In this document: positions 36,577 through 50,200 of the stretch, one piece after another
Numbering within the stretch: position 1 is the first letter of the stretch
Layout: each line of letters begins with the position of its first letter
Source of the DNA: Hygrocybe punicea
Taxonomy: Eukaryota; Basidiomycota; Agaricomycetes; Agaricales; Hygrophoraceae
Direction of reading: 5' to 3'
NCBI GenBank assembly: GCA_963556145.1
Contig: OY744467.1
Location: 2,666,001 to 2,730,000, forward strand
Length of the DNA: 64,000 bases
Program-made: the position numbers and the translations under genes
Notes under the pieces: model-generated
The model's database searches: none
What the model was told of the DNA's origin: nothing
What the model saw: the letters and a program-made list of their open reading frames with translations, nothing else

Positions 36577-38988
36577 TCAAATCTGTTTCCACAACGCACC
36601 AAAAATGGTCCCTTCCTTTTGGAGCACCGCCTGAATAACGCTCATGACGCGATTGACGTCGTATACTTCAAATATCATTAGATATTACGGTAATATATCA
36701 AATAGTGCGTGGTGAATTACCTGTAACATTGTGACCCCGCTGCTTTAGAGAATCTAGCAGGTCGGAAGGGATAACATCATCTGCGTCTACTTCCAACGGG
36801 TACAATTGGTCATGAAGCCTTCCATACTCGATGGCTTGGCTAACATCGAGACCCCATTCAAGATTCAGAATAACCTGAACTATAGAGGGGAATATTCGTG
36901 AGCCCCCGGAGCCACCCACCGCAAGGAAGACTGAGCCATCGGGGTGTTCCATGATTGTGGGTGTCATTGAGGATAACGGTCGTTTAGCTGGCGCGGGGTA
37001 GTTATCTACAATGTCAGCCAACTGAATCAGCACATGTACACCGACGGGAAGGAGTTTTCGGACAAGGGGATGGTAGAAGACCAAACCCATTTGGAGTCCC
37101 AGGCGTAGAGAAGTCACCCATCTGGATGTTAAATGTCAGCCAACAACGAACACACTGGGATGAATATCCGATGACCTCGTCATTGAGAATTATGCCCGTT
37201 TCAGGATCAAGAACTTGCGATCCGAACATAAAGTTCACTGACGATGTTAACGAAACGGCCATACCATCCTTGTCAATAGCAGAAATATGGCTCTGTAGAA
37301 TTCATATTCCGGTGATCACTCATGCATAAATGAATGGGTGCCTACCGTCCCGTGATCAACAATTATACTGTACTCTGGGTTGTAATATTCCGGAGGATGT
37401 GTGCGGTCCTAGGCAAATCTCTGAGCGTGAAAAGGCTACGAGGGGTCCATGCTCACGTACTTCAGTAAGATTTTTCGATATCAGATTTGCAAAAGCTTTG
37501 GTCGAGATTTGGTCTATGTCAGAAGTCCTGTTGTGAAAATCCGGATCACAGATCTTCGTTCTGATACCCTCCTTCAGTATAAACAAGGTGATATGAATCT
37601 GCAAACTCACCGAGCGGCAAATCCGACTGAATCACGTTGAGTAGGAGAAGGATAACGGTAGGAGGCAGGGCTTACATTTCATGGCCTCCACAAACCGATG
37701 TACATTCAAGGCCGTTCTTCCTTCGCCGATGAAATCGTAAGTCTCCAACAGGTTGAGCATATGTAAGAGCGCCGGCCCTGAAGTCGGGGCATGCGTGGTA
37801 TAGACACTTCTATTTCGATAACTACCCTGGAGAGCAGGCTGAACCTTGACTTGGTAGTTCGCAAGATCTGCATGTGTGAGGATTCCGCCGGTGGAGCGCA
37901 CTTTCCGGACAATCGAGTCCGCAATCGGGCCCTAGGCGCTTTGTTCGGTGGACGGGATGAGGGGAAGTTTCGCGGGAGAATACGCACGCTGTAGAAAGCC
38001 CCGGCACCTCCCACTGCTATAGACTCGAGGGTTCTCGAGTAATTCGTCCGACGAATAAGCTCACCCTCGTGAAGGAGGGTGCCTTGTGGAGCAAATATTT
38101 GTCTCCAATCGGGATTGTGCAACATTAAGTGACTGAACAGCTTATTTCACGAGTAAGACGAAAGTAAGACGGTGAAACGACGTTTCTCCTTGATTGTGAA
38201 AGTAAATGCTCACCGGAATACGTAGTCCAAGCTCCTTACCGACTTCCCACCCTTTCGCTAGATCAATGCTTGGCTGAATCAATCTCTTCCAAGGCAATTT
38301 GCCCCAACGTTGGTGTGCCTCTTCCAAGCCGCGCACTTCTCCGGGTACAGCAACGGACAAACCACCAAACATCGCGGAATATGGATCATTTAGGTACATA
38401 GTTGCATTTGCAAGGGCAGGAGCAACTTCCCTAAAATCAACCGTATACACTTCTGAGTGAGTGTTCGGGGGCGAGGGAGGAAGACGGACGGTGATATAGC
38501 CTCCTCCTCCTATGCCCGAGCTATATGAAAATTTGTTACTTTTGTGTAATTCTCTCGGCTTGCTCGATGACTCACGAGAACATGGTTACCACGCCAGTGC
38601 AAAATGTTGCACTTATTGCCGAGTCCACGGCGTTTCCACCATCCTTCAAAACCTCCACTCCAATTACCGAGCATCTTTCATTATCAGATGCAACAGCTCC
38701 GTGATCGGCTCGAATGAGGTAGGCAGGATTACGAATGGCGGAGACGTTATTCTGGATTGGGTGGATGAGGACCCATTGTACTTTTCGACTCAGAAACCAG
38801 ACTGAAAATATGGCTGAAAATGTAAAGAGAGCGATTGCCCAGAACCAACACGGTAGTGCATTGGAGTTTCGTGAGTCTTTGGCATGTTTGCGGGGGAAGG
38901 GGCCAATGGCTGAATATCCAGGGTTGTTGGTGCCTTCCTCCAGCATTCTCAGAGGCTGCTTTGCAAAGTCGGGCGCGGGGTCATTCAT
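36577..38988 (-). CDS. Gamma-glutamyltransferase (glutathione hydrolase)
   Basis: Eleven exons: complement(36577..36665, 36721..37005, 37064..37121, 37176..37292, 37346..37408, 37461..37560, 37611..37626, 37676..37931, 37988..38140, 38214..38520, 38576..38988), 618 aa. One signal-anchor helix lies at about 47-66 (CWFWAIALFTFSAIFSVWFL), so the enzyme faces the vacuole lumen or outside. Family motifs in order: ADHGAVASDNERCS, GGNAVDSAIS, GIGGGGYITV, LIRRTNYSRTL, ADSIVRKVRSTGGILT, THAPTSGP, DHGT-SHISA with the catalytic Thr about 436, GSQVLDPETGIILNDE and GGSGGSRIFPS. It splits the gamma-glutamyl bond of glutathione. Start ATG 38988 was chosen; a 62-residue upstream extension would nearly abut the next gene. 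Exon 7 in coding order is only 16 nt. Confidence 0.93.
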
Positions 38989-39198
38989 CTTAAGCTTGGA
39001 CTGGAAGGCGAACTTGAAGAACATCGTCGAATTGGGCTTCTGAGTAGGCAAATATTTGCAGTGCCGCGTTGTATACGTTGCCTGTGCGGCAACTTGGGTG
39101 TTATTAATAAGACCCTGTAACGGCACTACAGTACTAGTGCCTTCATTTGCATTTGTCACCTCGGGCAGCGTCATATGTAATAGGCGTGTTACACATTG

Positions 39199-42100
39199 TC
39201 AGGGTCTCCAAGCTGGTCTAGATTCCATACATTTTTTTTGGCTAAAATCGTTACTTCTTACCCTCTTAGATCCAAAAGTTAAACCCTTTTTTGCGACTAT
39301 TTGTCGCTCCTCGAAATTCTTGATCAGGTCTTTTACACTTCCTCCACTGCTCTTGCGGGGCCGAGAAATGGGGACATATCCAGTATTATTTTGAGGTGAC
39401 AATGGGCGAAGTTTCACTAGTCGTTGGGGTTTCGCGGCACAGGGAATCATGGACACTGGGGGAGTCGGTGCTGGTTGCAGATGCACCAGTTCTTTGGGAG
39501 GAATCGGTTTCGGTACAAGGGGACGCACTGGTGTCGAAATATGACCCCTAGGTTTGTCGAGGACCTCCCTGGGGGGCAGGGGAAGGCCCGGGCGAGAGAG
39601 GGGGTGTTGCTGGGGTGGAGTCACAGACTTGGACAGTGAGGGAAGATACGAAAATAGGAAACCTTTCATACGCTTCCCAATACTTGTTGGAGGAGGTCGA
39701 GTGGTGACTTGTGGTGATTCCTCATGAGGTCTAGTTTGTTCGGCAGTCAATACCGGCACAGTAAACACGGCTGGTTGGTCCAGTGGTCTTTCATTGAAAG
39801 TCGGGTTGATGCTAACAGCTCCTAGGGAGGGCCTCGGTATCTCAAGAGCATTATGCAAAATGGGTTCTTCCAGAAATTGACGGAAGGGGGAATCCGTGAC
39901 TGCAGGTGGAAGAATTGGTCGCGATTTATGTGGTGAAGGGAGCCGCCGAGGAACAGGGGTGAATTCAGGCACTTCCATAGAACAGGCTGATGGGGTGGAA
40001 GTGAGGTGGGGCTTCAGGGGGCTCGATGATGCCACGCTGCTCGATCGTTGTTTTTTCTGTAGCGCATACACCCTCGTCGAAAGCCTGTCACTGACAACCA
40101 ATAAGGTCAGTGAATATCCCACAAAAGGAGGAGGATATTTACAAAGACCACTCAGGTCCTAATTCATCAACGATTTCAGTGCCACCCATTATCCGCACGA
40201 ATCTGGCCACGACGTCTCCGATTTGAACGTCATTGACGTCGGCTAACGTATCTTCTCCGAAATGTAATTCCTTGCCAATGTGGAGTCGTTCCTCTGTGAA
40301 ACAGGTATCAAGCAGCTTCCAATCGCCTCGGGTCCATTCTGTTGTACCATTATTGGTTTGGCTTGCGAAGGGATGTTGATGCCGTTCTGATCCGGTGTTA
40401 GATACAATGAGTTTCGGAGGAGTAGGTGATGGTGTTTGGAAGCGATTTTTGATGATGGGAAGATGGCTTGTTGTCTGATCCAAACCTACTTCTGCCTCTT
40501 TCAAGAGTTCTGGTAGACTCGTCACGGGACTGCCAGGGATATAAACCTGATCGCCGATAACTCCTCCCAAAGTAGCACGTCTTCGTTGTTGTGGGGGCAT
40601 GGGGTTAATAGCCTTAATTATCCCAGACTTAGAGACATCCTTGCGACGTGCACTCCGCGACACCGAGTCAAGTGTGATGTGAGAGGAATGTCGACGCTTC
40701 ATTGATGTTCGTGTAAAGCAGTCATAATCATGCTGAATTCATGACATGAGCAGCGGGAGGTCGGTAGATGGAGAATGTCCTACCTGCTTCAAAATGGCGG
40801 CTGCTCGAGCTGCGGCTCTGGGATCGTTGCTGGAAATTCTGATGAGGTTTGTTTCTTCACTGGTGTCGTCATCGCTATCGGGCTCGTCATCGCTGGGACT
40901 GATGGTGTCATCCAAAGGCTGATACGTGCTCGCCAGCACCGCATCGTGGGGGAATGGCGATTCGAAGTTTGGCCGAGAGCAGTCTTCGCGAGTTTCGGCA
41001 GACAATCTTCCAAAGTCTTGTTCGTCTGATGATTGGGAACCTATGCCAAGGTCTTCCGCGAGTTCCGTTGGTTGCACCATGTCACAGAACAAATCGATGG
41101 AGTCATCATGGTGGAGGTAGAATTGTTGGGGTTTCACATGGGGGGACTCGCCCGGGACATCCTGCTCATTACCAGCGGTAAGGTCCCTCTTCGTTACGAC
41201 GCTGTTGTTATCATCATCGATGATAGCCAAACTAGTGTCTTGAAGATCTGTTGTTGAACTGGGCTCATCGAGTGAAATGTCTTCAGGTCGGTGGCGGATC
41301 TCTTCATCCAGCACGTTATCAACGGACCCAACCTCTCCACTCTCCATTTCCTCATCCTCAGATTCTTCCTCCACCCTTGGGGTAACCACGGCGCCCCTCC
41401 TTTTATTTCCGGGGAATGGACTTATGGGCCTACCCCATCTGAATATTCTGTCTCTCGTTCCACTCGTTGGAGGGTCTACCTTTGTAGGCACATTCATCGT
41501 CATAAACTTACCGGTATATTCTCCTGATTGATTAAAATCTGACGCACAATCCGAATCTGAGTCACTCCAACCTTGGGAGCTCGGGAAGAGATCTGGGTTG
41601 AATAGAGGGAGTACGACGGCATCGTTGTGAGCACTTGACTCAGTCGAAGTTGCGTGGTTAGCACTAATATCAAAGAGGGAGAGTTCCTCCAACGATATGG
41701 ATGTTAAAGAGCGAGAATTCCGGATGGATGTTCGGGAGTGATTGTTGCTCTCATCACGGAAGAGGGGGATCGAGAGAATTTGGTTATTCATGCGAGACTT
41801 GCTGTATGAAGAGCCAGACCGTCCAGATGGCTGCTTGAGGGGGCCGGACAGTAACAGAGGGTCATCGGTGGGGGAAGGGGGCGGTAGTGGCAACTGGAGG
41901 TTCACATCCGGTGGCTCAGTCTTAATGACTAATTTCAAGTCCTTGACCGCCGTTTTGCGTTTGCTCGATTTCGAAGCCCTGGGCGCATGCGAGGCTATCG
42001 GGGTAACGAATACTTCGCGAGGAGGAGTGAAGCGTTCACGCGGGGGTTCATACGCAGGGATCGGCGTCGCAGAGCGGCGAAAGGAAGGGAACTTGCAGTC

Positions 42101-42507
42101 GTTTGAATGACTGTGACTATGACGTTTGGTCTGTTTACGAGGTTTTGGGTTTGGAGTAACCTCGACCGTTTGAGCCCTTCGGTCAACAATAATGGCGTCT
42201 GAGTTGGCGGAAGTAGGCTCTGAAGAATCTGGCGCAGTCCCAGAGATACCAAAGCGTTTGCGTTTAGAAGGCTTTTTCCTTGAAGAGGCAGACGGTGTTG
42301 ACGCCAGTAATGACGGTGTAAAAACAGGATGTAACTGCGTAGAAGCAGATCTTCCATGGGATGACTGCTGCGAATCAGTGAACCGGCTTTCACAGTCAAC
42401 GAACTGATAGGACTCACGGTATGTTTGCCACCTGGTCTAAGAATTTCCTCCGGCGGCGGACTGATTAACATTGTAGAAACATCGATGTTCTCGATGATCC
42501 TGCCCAT
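39199..42507 (-). CDS. Unknown protein with acidic and Ser/Pro-rich regions
   Basis: Four exons: complement(39199..40084, 40143..40732, 40784..42367, 42418..42507), 1049 aa. Not recognised. The N-terminal third has several basic clusters that could be nuclear localisation signals (RKKPSKRKRFG, KPRKQTKRH, SKSSKRKTAVK). The middle is acidic (VEEESEDEEMESGE, SDDEPDSDDDTSEE). Around residues 640-740 lies a more compact part (WTRGDWKLLDTCFTEERLHI, then VQIGDVVARFVRIMGG). The last 290 residues are Pro-rich. A GTAAGA donor before the stop could extend the C-terminus by splicing into about 39143, so the end is uncertain. It diverges from the Ctf4 gene with 320 bp between starts. A nuclear role is an inference from composition. 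Confidence 0.7.
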
Positions 42508-42830
42508 AGCTGGTTGTCTGATCTTTATTGTTGAAACGTTGGAAGTTGTTCGGGAGCTCAGCTTCAACAGAATCACCTGACCCTTTAGAGCTCCGCAACA
42601 TGGACGTGCCTGTGGGCTCGGGCGCGCTAGCCAGTTGGGACGAATGGCAATGTTTAAAAGCTCAGTTATATCTTCTGCCACCTCTAACTCGTCATATCGC
42701 CCTCTTCTCCATGTATATTTGTGTGTGTCGGGTGCTGAGTTCAAGTTAGAGCTGCCAGTGTCACGACCACGTGATGTAGGTGGGATTCGAATTCGCGCCA
42801 GTCACTCCACGACAACCCTCGAGTTCTGCG

Positions 42831-45800
42831 ATGTCAACGGCTATCAGCAACTCAGTTCATGGACCTGGTCGCACTTGCCTAGCCTTCTCAAGTGATGGCT
42901 CGTGAGTTCAACCATCTTTCACAACAAACAAACATGCTTATCCATGACAGCATTGCCTACACCGGTGGGTCTGATTGTATCGTACGCATCTGGAATACAG
43001 CTCTTGGCACAAACCAAGAACCAGGTGTAGCCTCTGAGGCTGACGATGCCATTATATCTGTCGCATCTGCAGTGAGTTGTTCTCAAGACGCGTTCGTGGG
43101 TGCCTTCTTACACGCCTATGGCTAGCGCGACTGCTGGATTTCGGGCAGCGTTGACACTCAAGTTCGGCGTTATGTCAAGTGCAAGCCTGAATTAGCTAAC
43201 GTTGTCGCGAACGCCGCTGACAAACCTGTGGAGTGCGTAGCGATAGATCCGAACGGGATCAAAGTTGCTGTTACGTCCGCGTACGTGCATTTGATAGAAT
43301 GGTTAACCAAGACTGATTCAATTCCTGGCGTTCATTTAATCACATCCAGAGCACTGTCAATAAGGATCATCGATCTAGAAGACACGACTAAGTTCTGCTT
43401 ACTGGAAGGACACACCAAAGGCGTTAGGAGGGTAACATGGCATCCATCCGGATCAATGCTCGTATGCGCCATCAATTATACCTCCGCAATGTCTTACATC
43501 TTTCTCACAAGACATCGTGTGGTTCTGACGGCAAAATCATTGTCTGGGATGTTTCCGAAGTGGGGCCTAAAATCGTGCAGACAATCAAGGGCATCACCCC
43601 CGCTGTGAACGATACCGAGTATGTCCACGCTTCCGATTCGCACAATATATTCTAAAACATTCCAGACCTGAGTTTGTACATGATTGCTCCGTGGTATGGC
43701 ACCCTTCAGGCCAACATTTCTACACTGCCTCACGTGCCGACGGTAGATGATCCCACCAGCTTGTTTTTATGAATATTCTCATCTGACTCCCAGAAATCGT
43801 GAATGTCTCTCGAGAAACGTGGTCCAAGTCTTTCGCCATTTCAGATAAGTCTGTCTCAGGTGTCATCACGGCGCTTGCACTCTCAACAAATGGCGTGTAT
43901 CTTGCTTCCGCATCTAATTCTGAAGTGTTCATTTGGTCTACTCAAACAAGGCGCCTCCTTTTCCGGCAAGCCATTGTTTCTATTCTTTTTATCTACTGTT
44001 GACTTTACCTTTCGCGATCACCAGACACCCCGGCTCGCCAGGAGCAACTATCACACAATTAGCGTTTTCGCCCACTCAAAACACCCTCGCATGGACAGAT
44101 AACGAGGGAATTTTCTTTCGCTGGCCGCAACCTATTCCGGATACGCTGCCTGATCCAGTGAAGGTCTCATCAACTGGTTCGACAACGATATCTATCAACA
44201 GAAAACCGGAAGACACTTTCCTGTTTGGAGACAACAATAATGATGACTTCGGTATGGATGGTATGGATGACGATTGGATTATCGATGATACGGGGGGTCA
44301 GCCGATGGACAACGAACTGGAGGGGAAAAGCCGGAAGAGCGACTTTGTCAAGGAGATGGGCAAGTAGCCTGCGTTTTTCCCCCAATTTCTCCCCCCCAAC
44401 TGAATTCAACTTTTGGCGAATTTATTTGCACAGTAAGTATAACGAAAGCGCAACCTGCATTTCAGCCAGGGTCCACGCCCATGGAAAATAAAAAACGTTA
44501 TCTTGGTCAGTCGATTATTTGTCAAAATTCTGTCCTGTCTGAAAATTTCTCTAGCTTATAACACAATCGGCGTGATTGAAGTGACAGATCAAGACACTCA
44601 CCACATCGTAAACGTTGAATTTCACGACCAATCCGCGCGCAAAGGATATCACTTCACGGACCACCACAAGTATGACCTGGGGTATCTGGGTACGTCCTTG
44701 ATCTTGTCAATTCTCGAGTTGTAGACACCATCTAACCTGGGCATCGCAGGTGAACGCGGTGCTCTTTTTGCCTGTCCACCAGAAAATGAACACCCAGCCC
44801 AAGTGCTGTACAAGCCCTATGGAACGTGGACCTCTCAAGGCGAATGGCGTTATCAAATGAGGAAAGGAGTTAAAGTCATCGGGATAGCCGCTGGAGGGGT
44901 AGTCGCCACGGAAACCCACCGCCGCCCATTGGATGATTTGGAAGGTTTCGGAAACGTGATTGTGGCTACCAGCGAGGGCGACTTGACTTTCCTGAGCGGC
45001 ACGGGCCGCGAGAGACGAATCATGGGTTTAGGAGCCGAATATGTATCGATGGTGGCTGGACCGGAATGGGTGTTTGTCGTCCATCGAGCCGGTTCTACGA
45101 CAATCGACGGTAGGTTTTTCTATGAAGAGAAGTCGAATAGAACGAATGACAATCTGGAGCAGGGTCTCAAAATCTCTCCTACTCACTCTTCAACTATGAG
45201 GACTTTAGTGTTCGGCAAGCGGGCATCCTTCCCCTCATTAAAGGACATATCTTGAAATGGATTGGCATCACGGATGAAGGGGTAAGCTGCCATGGAGCAT
45301 AGACAAGTTACTGCATCTAAAAGGCCAGTATTTACAGGCACCTGCCATGTACGACACAGCAGGTTGGCTACATGTTCTAACGAAATTCAGAGTCCCGATG
45401 GGAGCAACTTGGGCCCGTATTATGGACACCAACCTTCTTGAGCGCCGAGAAGGCAAGGATGAATCGTACTGGCCCGTTGGCATTGCAGCAAGCACTTTTA
45501 TGTGTTTGATTTTGAAGGTTTGTTCTTTGCTTTTGTCCACTATTGCTCGACCCCATTCCGTACTGCTCTCAGGGAAGACAAGAACACCCACATTTCCCGA
45601 GGCCTCTGATCCAAGAACTGCCAATACGGATGCCATTCCGACGTGACCCCGAGGCAGCCACTCTTGACGAATCGTGCGCGTTTCACCCTAGTTCCTTATG
45701 TATCGACATTAACGTTGGGGACAGGATTGAACGAGAGATACTGTTACTCGAGATGCGACGTGACGAGCTTGGTGATGAACTGATCACCGATGAAATCGCC

Positions 45801-47028
45801 AAACGAGAGATGTCAATGGATAAAGAATTTGTGAGATTAGTCCAGATCGCCTGCAAAAAGGATAACATTCCTCGCGCCATTGAAGTCGCCAAGTTATTGC
45901 ACCATACAGTGTCCTTTGACATGGCCATCAAGGTGGCCGAATTCTACCACATGGTGGGCCTACGCGAAAAAATAGAAATCCTGAAGGCAAATCGGGAACA
46001 GGAGGACAGATTGGCGATCGCCCGTGACAAACGCAGACAGTGGGCGAAACCTGATCGCCCACCACGCTTGCTTTCAGCCCGTGACTCCACTCCACCGCCA
46101 CTCAAGCCGTTGCAAGATTATAGTAAGCCCCCTGTTATTCCCCGACCTGGCCTCACGCGGGGAACTCCCTGCGTAGAACATACTCGGTACTCTTCTGCAG
46201 CCCTTCCGGTTAATTCAGTGGAAGTACTTTCCACAGCGTTTTCGGCGTCTCCCGAGGGCAAGAGGAAGAGGAGCAATGACGAAGATCCTGAAGTTGATGA
46301 TATTTCAAAGCGACGGGCTGTTCAGGAACTTGTGCCGCCATCAAAACCTAGTAAGTGGACTTGTCCATTGCGTAAACATATCTTCATCGCATTGTAGCAT
46401 TCAATCCTTTCGCGCGAAAACCTGAAAACAAGAACCCCTTCGCCCGCAAGGTCGAGCCAAATAAAATCCTTCAGAAAAGTGAGAGTTTCTTCGACAAGGT
46501 GGACGCCGTGGAATCTCAGAATTTTAAGGAAAAATGTCTGTGCAATTGCCTCTTCTTCTACACGCTAGCGCCCTAATATATTTACTCATCAGATACAATC
46601 GGAAGTAAAGGCAAGGAGAAGAGGGACGCTACTCGACAGACAACCCTCTTTGGGCTTATGGCTGGACCAACTGGTGACAAGAAGGCTCGTAATAAGATAG
46701 CCGTTGAAAGCCACCCCGGAGAAGCCGACTTCCTGAATACCCAGGACACTGACACATCTATTACAAACATGGCGCAGTCTTCGGATGCAGCGGTAGAAAC
46801 ACAACCTGACGGATGGCAAGAGCGTTCTCGGACTCAAATGCAGATTGGATCGCCGGTTCAAGTGAATGAATCGCTACGAGAGGTGCGAATCTCCCTATTG
46901 ATTACGAGTGGGATCGTGTTGCTGAAGTCATTCTCCAGGAATCAAGTCCGGAACCCATAGAATGGCCGCCTTCGCCACCTGCCATAACTTCATTTACCAG
47001 TGATGGCGCAACAGTTGAAGTAGGCTAG
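42831..47028 (+). CDS. CTF4: Ctf4/Mcl1/AND-1 replisome adaptor
   Basis: Seventeen exons: 42831..42901, 42951..43071, 43126..43280, 43350..43461, 43512..43618, 43666..43742, 43794..43965, 44025..44359, 44434..44505, 44555..44689, 44750..45109, 45163..45281, 45338..45517, 45573..46350, 46398..46535, 46593..46861, 46909..47028 (1106 aa). The N-terminal WD40 propeller shows [39 protein letters not shown] and [12 protein letters not shown]. An acidic linker ([12 protein letters not shown]) precedes the SepB-type second propeller ([44 protein letters not shown]). A helical bundle ([15 protein letters not shown]) and a tail with a PIP-like RQTTLFGLM follow. It trimerises and couples CMG helicase to DNA polymerase alpha. 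Introns 43966-44024 and 44360-44433 begin GCAAG; the last intron is tentative. Confidence 0.93.
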
Positions 47029-47257
47029 GTTCAAGTCCTTTCGGGGATAAATTTATTATACCATTTGAAACAGTCAGAAATCAAGTTAGGATGTCGCAAA
47101 CGTGAATGCGCGATAATCAGTTACAAAAGACAAAAAGAGATCCTGGATATTGTTGGCCTCATTGCAATTGTTTTGGAAAATATGACGACGGAGTGCAAGT
47201 ATTTAGAATTGTAAAGGGGCTTTATCTGCAAAAGATATTCTACAACTGTGGTCGATA

Positions 47258-50200
47258 ATGGCCTTGCTCCAACTTCCTCTCGTTCAAGTCTGGTTGAATT
47301 TGAGTGTCCGCAAGTGTAGTGATCGTCATAACCACAATGACGCCGAACCTTTCCCTGGAATGTGGCTTCACAGAATCCAACACGGTCACTCTATCCCCAA
47401 TTCTCCCGCGATTTTTTGTACCTTGTCTGTTCGAGAAACCTCAAAACCCCATCATGGATATTTTGCGAGGCGCGACGACTAACGAGAGAATATTGGAAGA
47501 CAGGCGTGTTCCGCCTGAATCGCTATTGAAACACATTCCTCGTCCATCAAGTTCTCAAGGTAGTGGCTTCCTTTGGTCCGATGTAGCAAATAGCAATGCT
47601 GGGGATACTGTAGGTTGTGATGGTCTTGTGGTTTTTCGATATTTGCCCCTTAGACAATTGCAGAGTCGGATAATGTCTTGGGATGCACTCCGTCAATCAA
47701 GCCCTCCCAAACCAACCGCCACTGCGTTTCTATCAGAACAACACAATACATCGCTTGTGGCTGCTCAATATCGGTTGGAATTCTGGATTTTTTAAGGACG
47801 ACACTCAAGCTAATCATTCTAAAGCGTTCTGCCTCGCCTCTATGACCCCACTGTGGAGATAGCAAAGATGACTTCCACTGAACTCCTCATGTGCTTGAAA
47901 ATGACTGTTCTTGGAACTGCTTCTGTGCTACATTGGTGGAATCCAGTATCGGAAGCGTTTAATCAGGCAACCATCGGAGACGGACGCCCATGTTTGATAT
48001 CAATAGATGGACGGGATGAATTATTTAGCGGGAGGTCAACCTTTTCTTAGGCAAAGTGAACGGTCTTCTGACGGTTACATTTGTACAGTGTCATTCGGAG
48101 ATTTTCATCCATTGGCACCCTGTTACGCCGTCTGGAGACACTAGTAGGTTCACTTCAAAGAAGGTATTTGCTTTGTGCCACTTCAGATACGTTCTAGATC
48201 TCTTTCATATAGGTCTGAACGAGATGGACCAACTATCCACGCTTTCGCACATGCTCTATCAACAGTTACGACTTTTCTCAGGGAAGAATTAACTCGGGGA
48301 CCGCCTTCAAATGATATGCAGCCTGCGGCTTCACCGCCGTTGACTACAATCTGGCTATACTACGAGGTGTATGAAGACATTCTTATTGCCTTGTCGTCTC
48401 TTTGTAATCGTGTGCGTGATAGCCGCATCGGTTGTCTACTTGATATCAAACTTCTTGGAATCGTAGGATGAATCAAGGTCACCTGCTAACTATCCAATGC
48501 TGGATTCTGCTCCTACATCATTACTTTCTCGCATTCACAGTCACCTATGCTCTCATCTCGATCAGCACTCGCCCCGAATAATTATCGTGATATTTGCATA
48601 CATACTTCAAACTTCTGCTCATGACTACTTACGATATGTTTGTCAATCGGTGGGCTTTTGCGGCAGCCCTTATCGCGACCGAAAGTGTGGTAATTTATCA
48701 CTTTCGGGCTTGCAAGACGAATTCAATGCTCAGGACACAGTCGGCTATCTGGACGACGCAGTGGAGGAGGAAGAACTATATCCAACTTTCTTTCCACCTA
48801 ACTTGGCTAGTTCACTGCCTACTGCCAAAAGATCACTTTGTATTGTACGGGTTTCTCAAGCGGGTCGCTCCATACTGAAAAGTTGTGGAGCTAATTGCGG
48901 TGTCGAGTGGTTTTGGGCGGAACAAGATATCCAGGCTATTTGGAATGACATGGAACAAGTTGTGTCTGATCCAGTCTTTACGAGGACGAACCATTATGCC
49001 CCCTCAGACACGATGGCGCACTCCGGACCAATGTATAACCCAACGCTAGCTGATTTCCGCGACTTCGACCTGGATCCTGGATCGCACTTTGCTCAGTCTG
49101 TCGTTCCGAGCAAATTCTGTGTATTCTCGACGTCGGATTTCCGGACTTTTTTGGCGGCTTTCCCAGAGTCATTTTCTGCAACCACCTCAACACTTCCACA
49201 CTTGACATCACTTATTTTTTCGCCTCTTGTTGAGCATACAGCACAACTCTCAAGTGACGTCTTATCAATATTCCTGGCCCCTTCGTTGGCTCTGAACTTC
49301 CAGACCCACCTGGTGCTTCTCCGCTCCTACCTTTTGCTCACCTCACATTCATTTAGGTCTCGTTTGACAGCTGCGCTGTTCTCAGATGCAGTGGATCGCG
49401 ACTCTGACGGTTTTACCTCCCAGTTGTCTACCTCCCAGTTGCCATCTCAGTTTGTACATGACTATGTGCCACCGAGGCCCTGGGCTGTGGGTCTAGCGCC
49501 GTCCTTAACGAACCAAGACACTTGGCCGCCAGGCGGGGCCGACCTCAGTTTCCTCCTCAGAACAGTCATTGTAGATTCCTTGGAACTTGGCCATAGCAGA
49601 TCGGATGATCACAACGGCGTTGCACAAAGGGGGCGCAACCCTGTTGTAGAAGAGGCAGAATTCCGGTTGGGTTTCGCTATTCGAGACCTACCCCTTGGTG
49701 TAGGTCGAGACAAGTGGCTGAATCCCTTGTGTGCGTGGCGTGTTTGTTATGCAATACATTGGCTAAATCACCCTATATATTAGCGATCGAGTGGGTGCTC
49801 TTGATAACAGAGCACCAGGGCGCTAATACCTTGTTCACAGAGCATTGGATTTCCTGTACTTGGATTACAAGCCCCCACGCCCCCTCGGGGTTCTAATTAC
49901 CGCGGAGATTCTATCGAAATATCATAGGCTTTTTGCTTTCTTGCTACGCATGATGAGGGGTAATCGTCTTGCTTCAATTTCGCGGGACAACAAACTAATC
50001 TACCCCTTTAGTTGAAAGTGTTGTCTGTGCACTCTTTCGCATGACGCGAAATAAATCGAAATCGCTTTTCCCCACCTTAACTTCCTCAAACAAGCTTCTG
50101 CTTTACTTCCAGTTCATTGCGCGCGCTTTCGTCACATCATTGACCGGATACGTGTTTGACACCGCTATCAGATGCAACTTTGATACATTCCTTGCACGTC

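Noticed and set aside
38989..39174. N-terminal extension of gamma-glutamyltransferase to 39174
   Set aside because: It would leave only 24 bp to the neighbouring stop and lacks conserved sequence; ATG 38988 precedes the expected short cytoplasmic tail.
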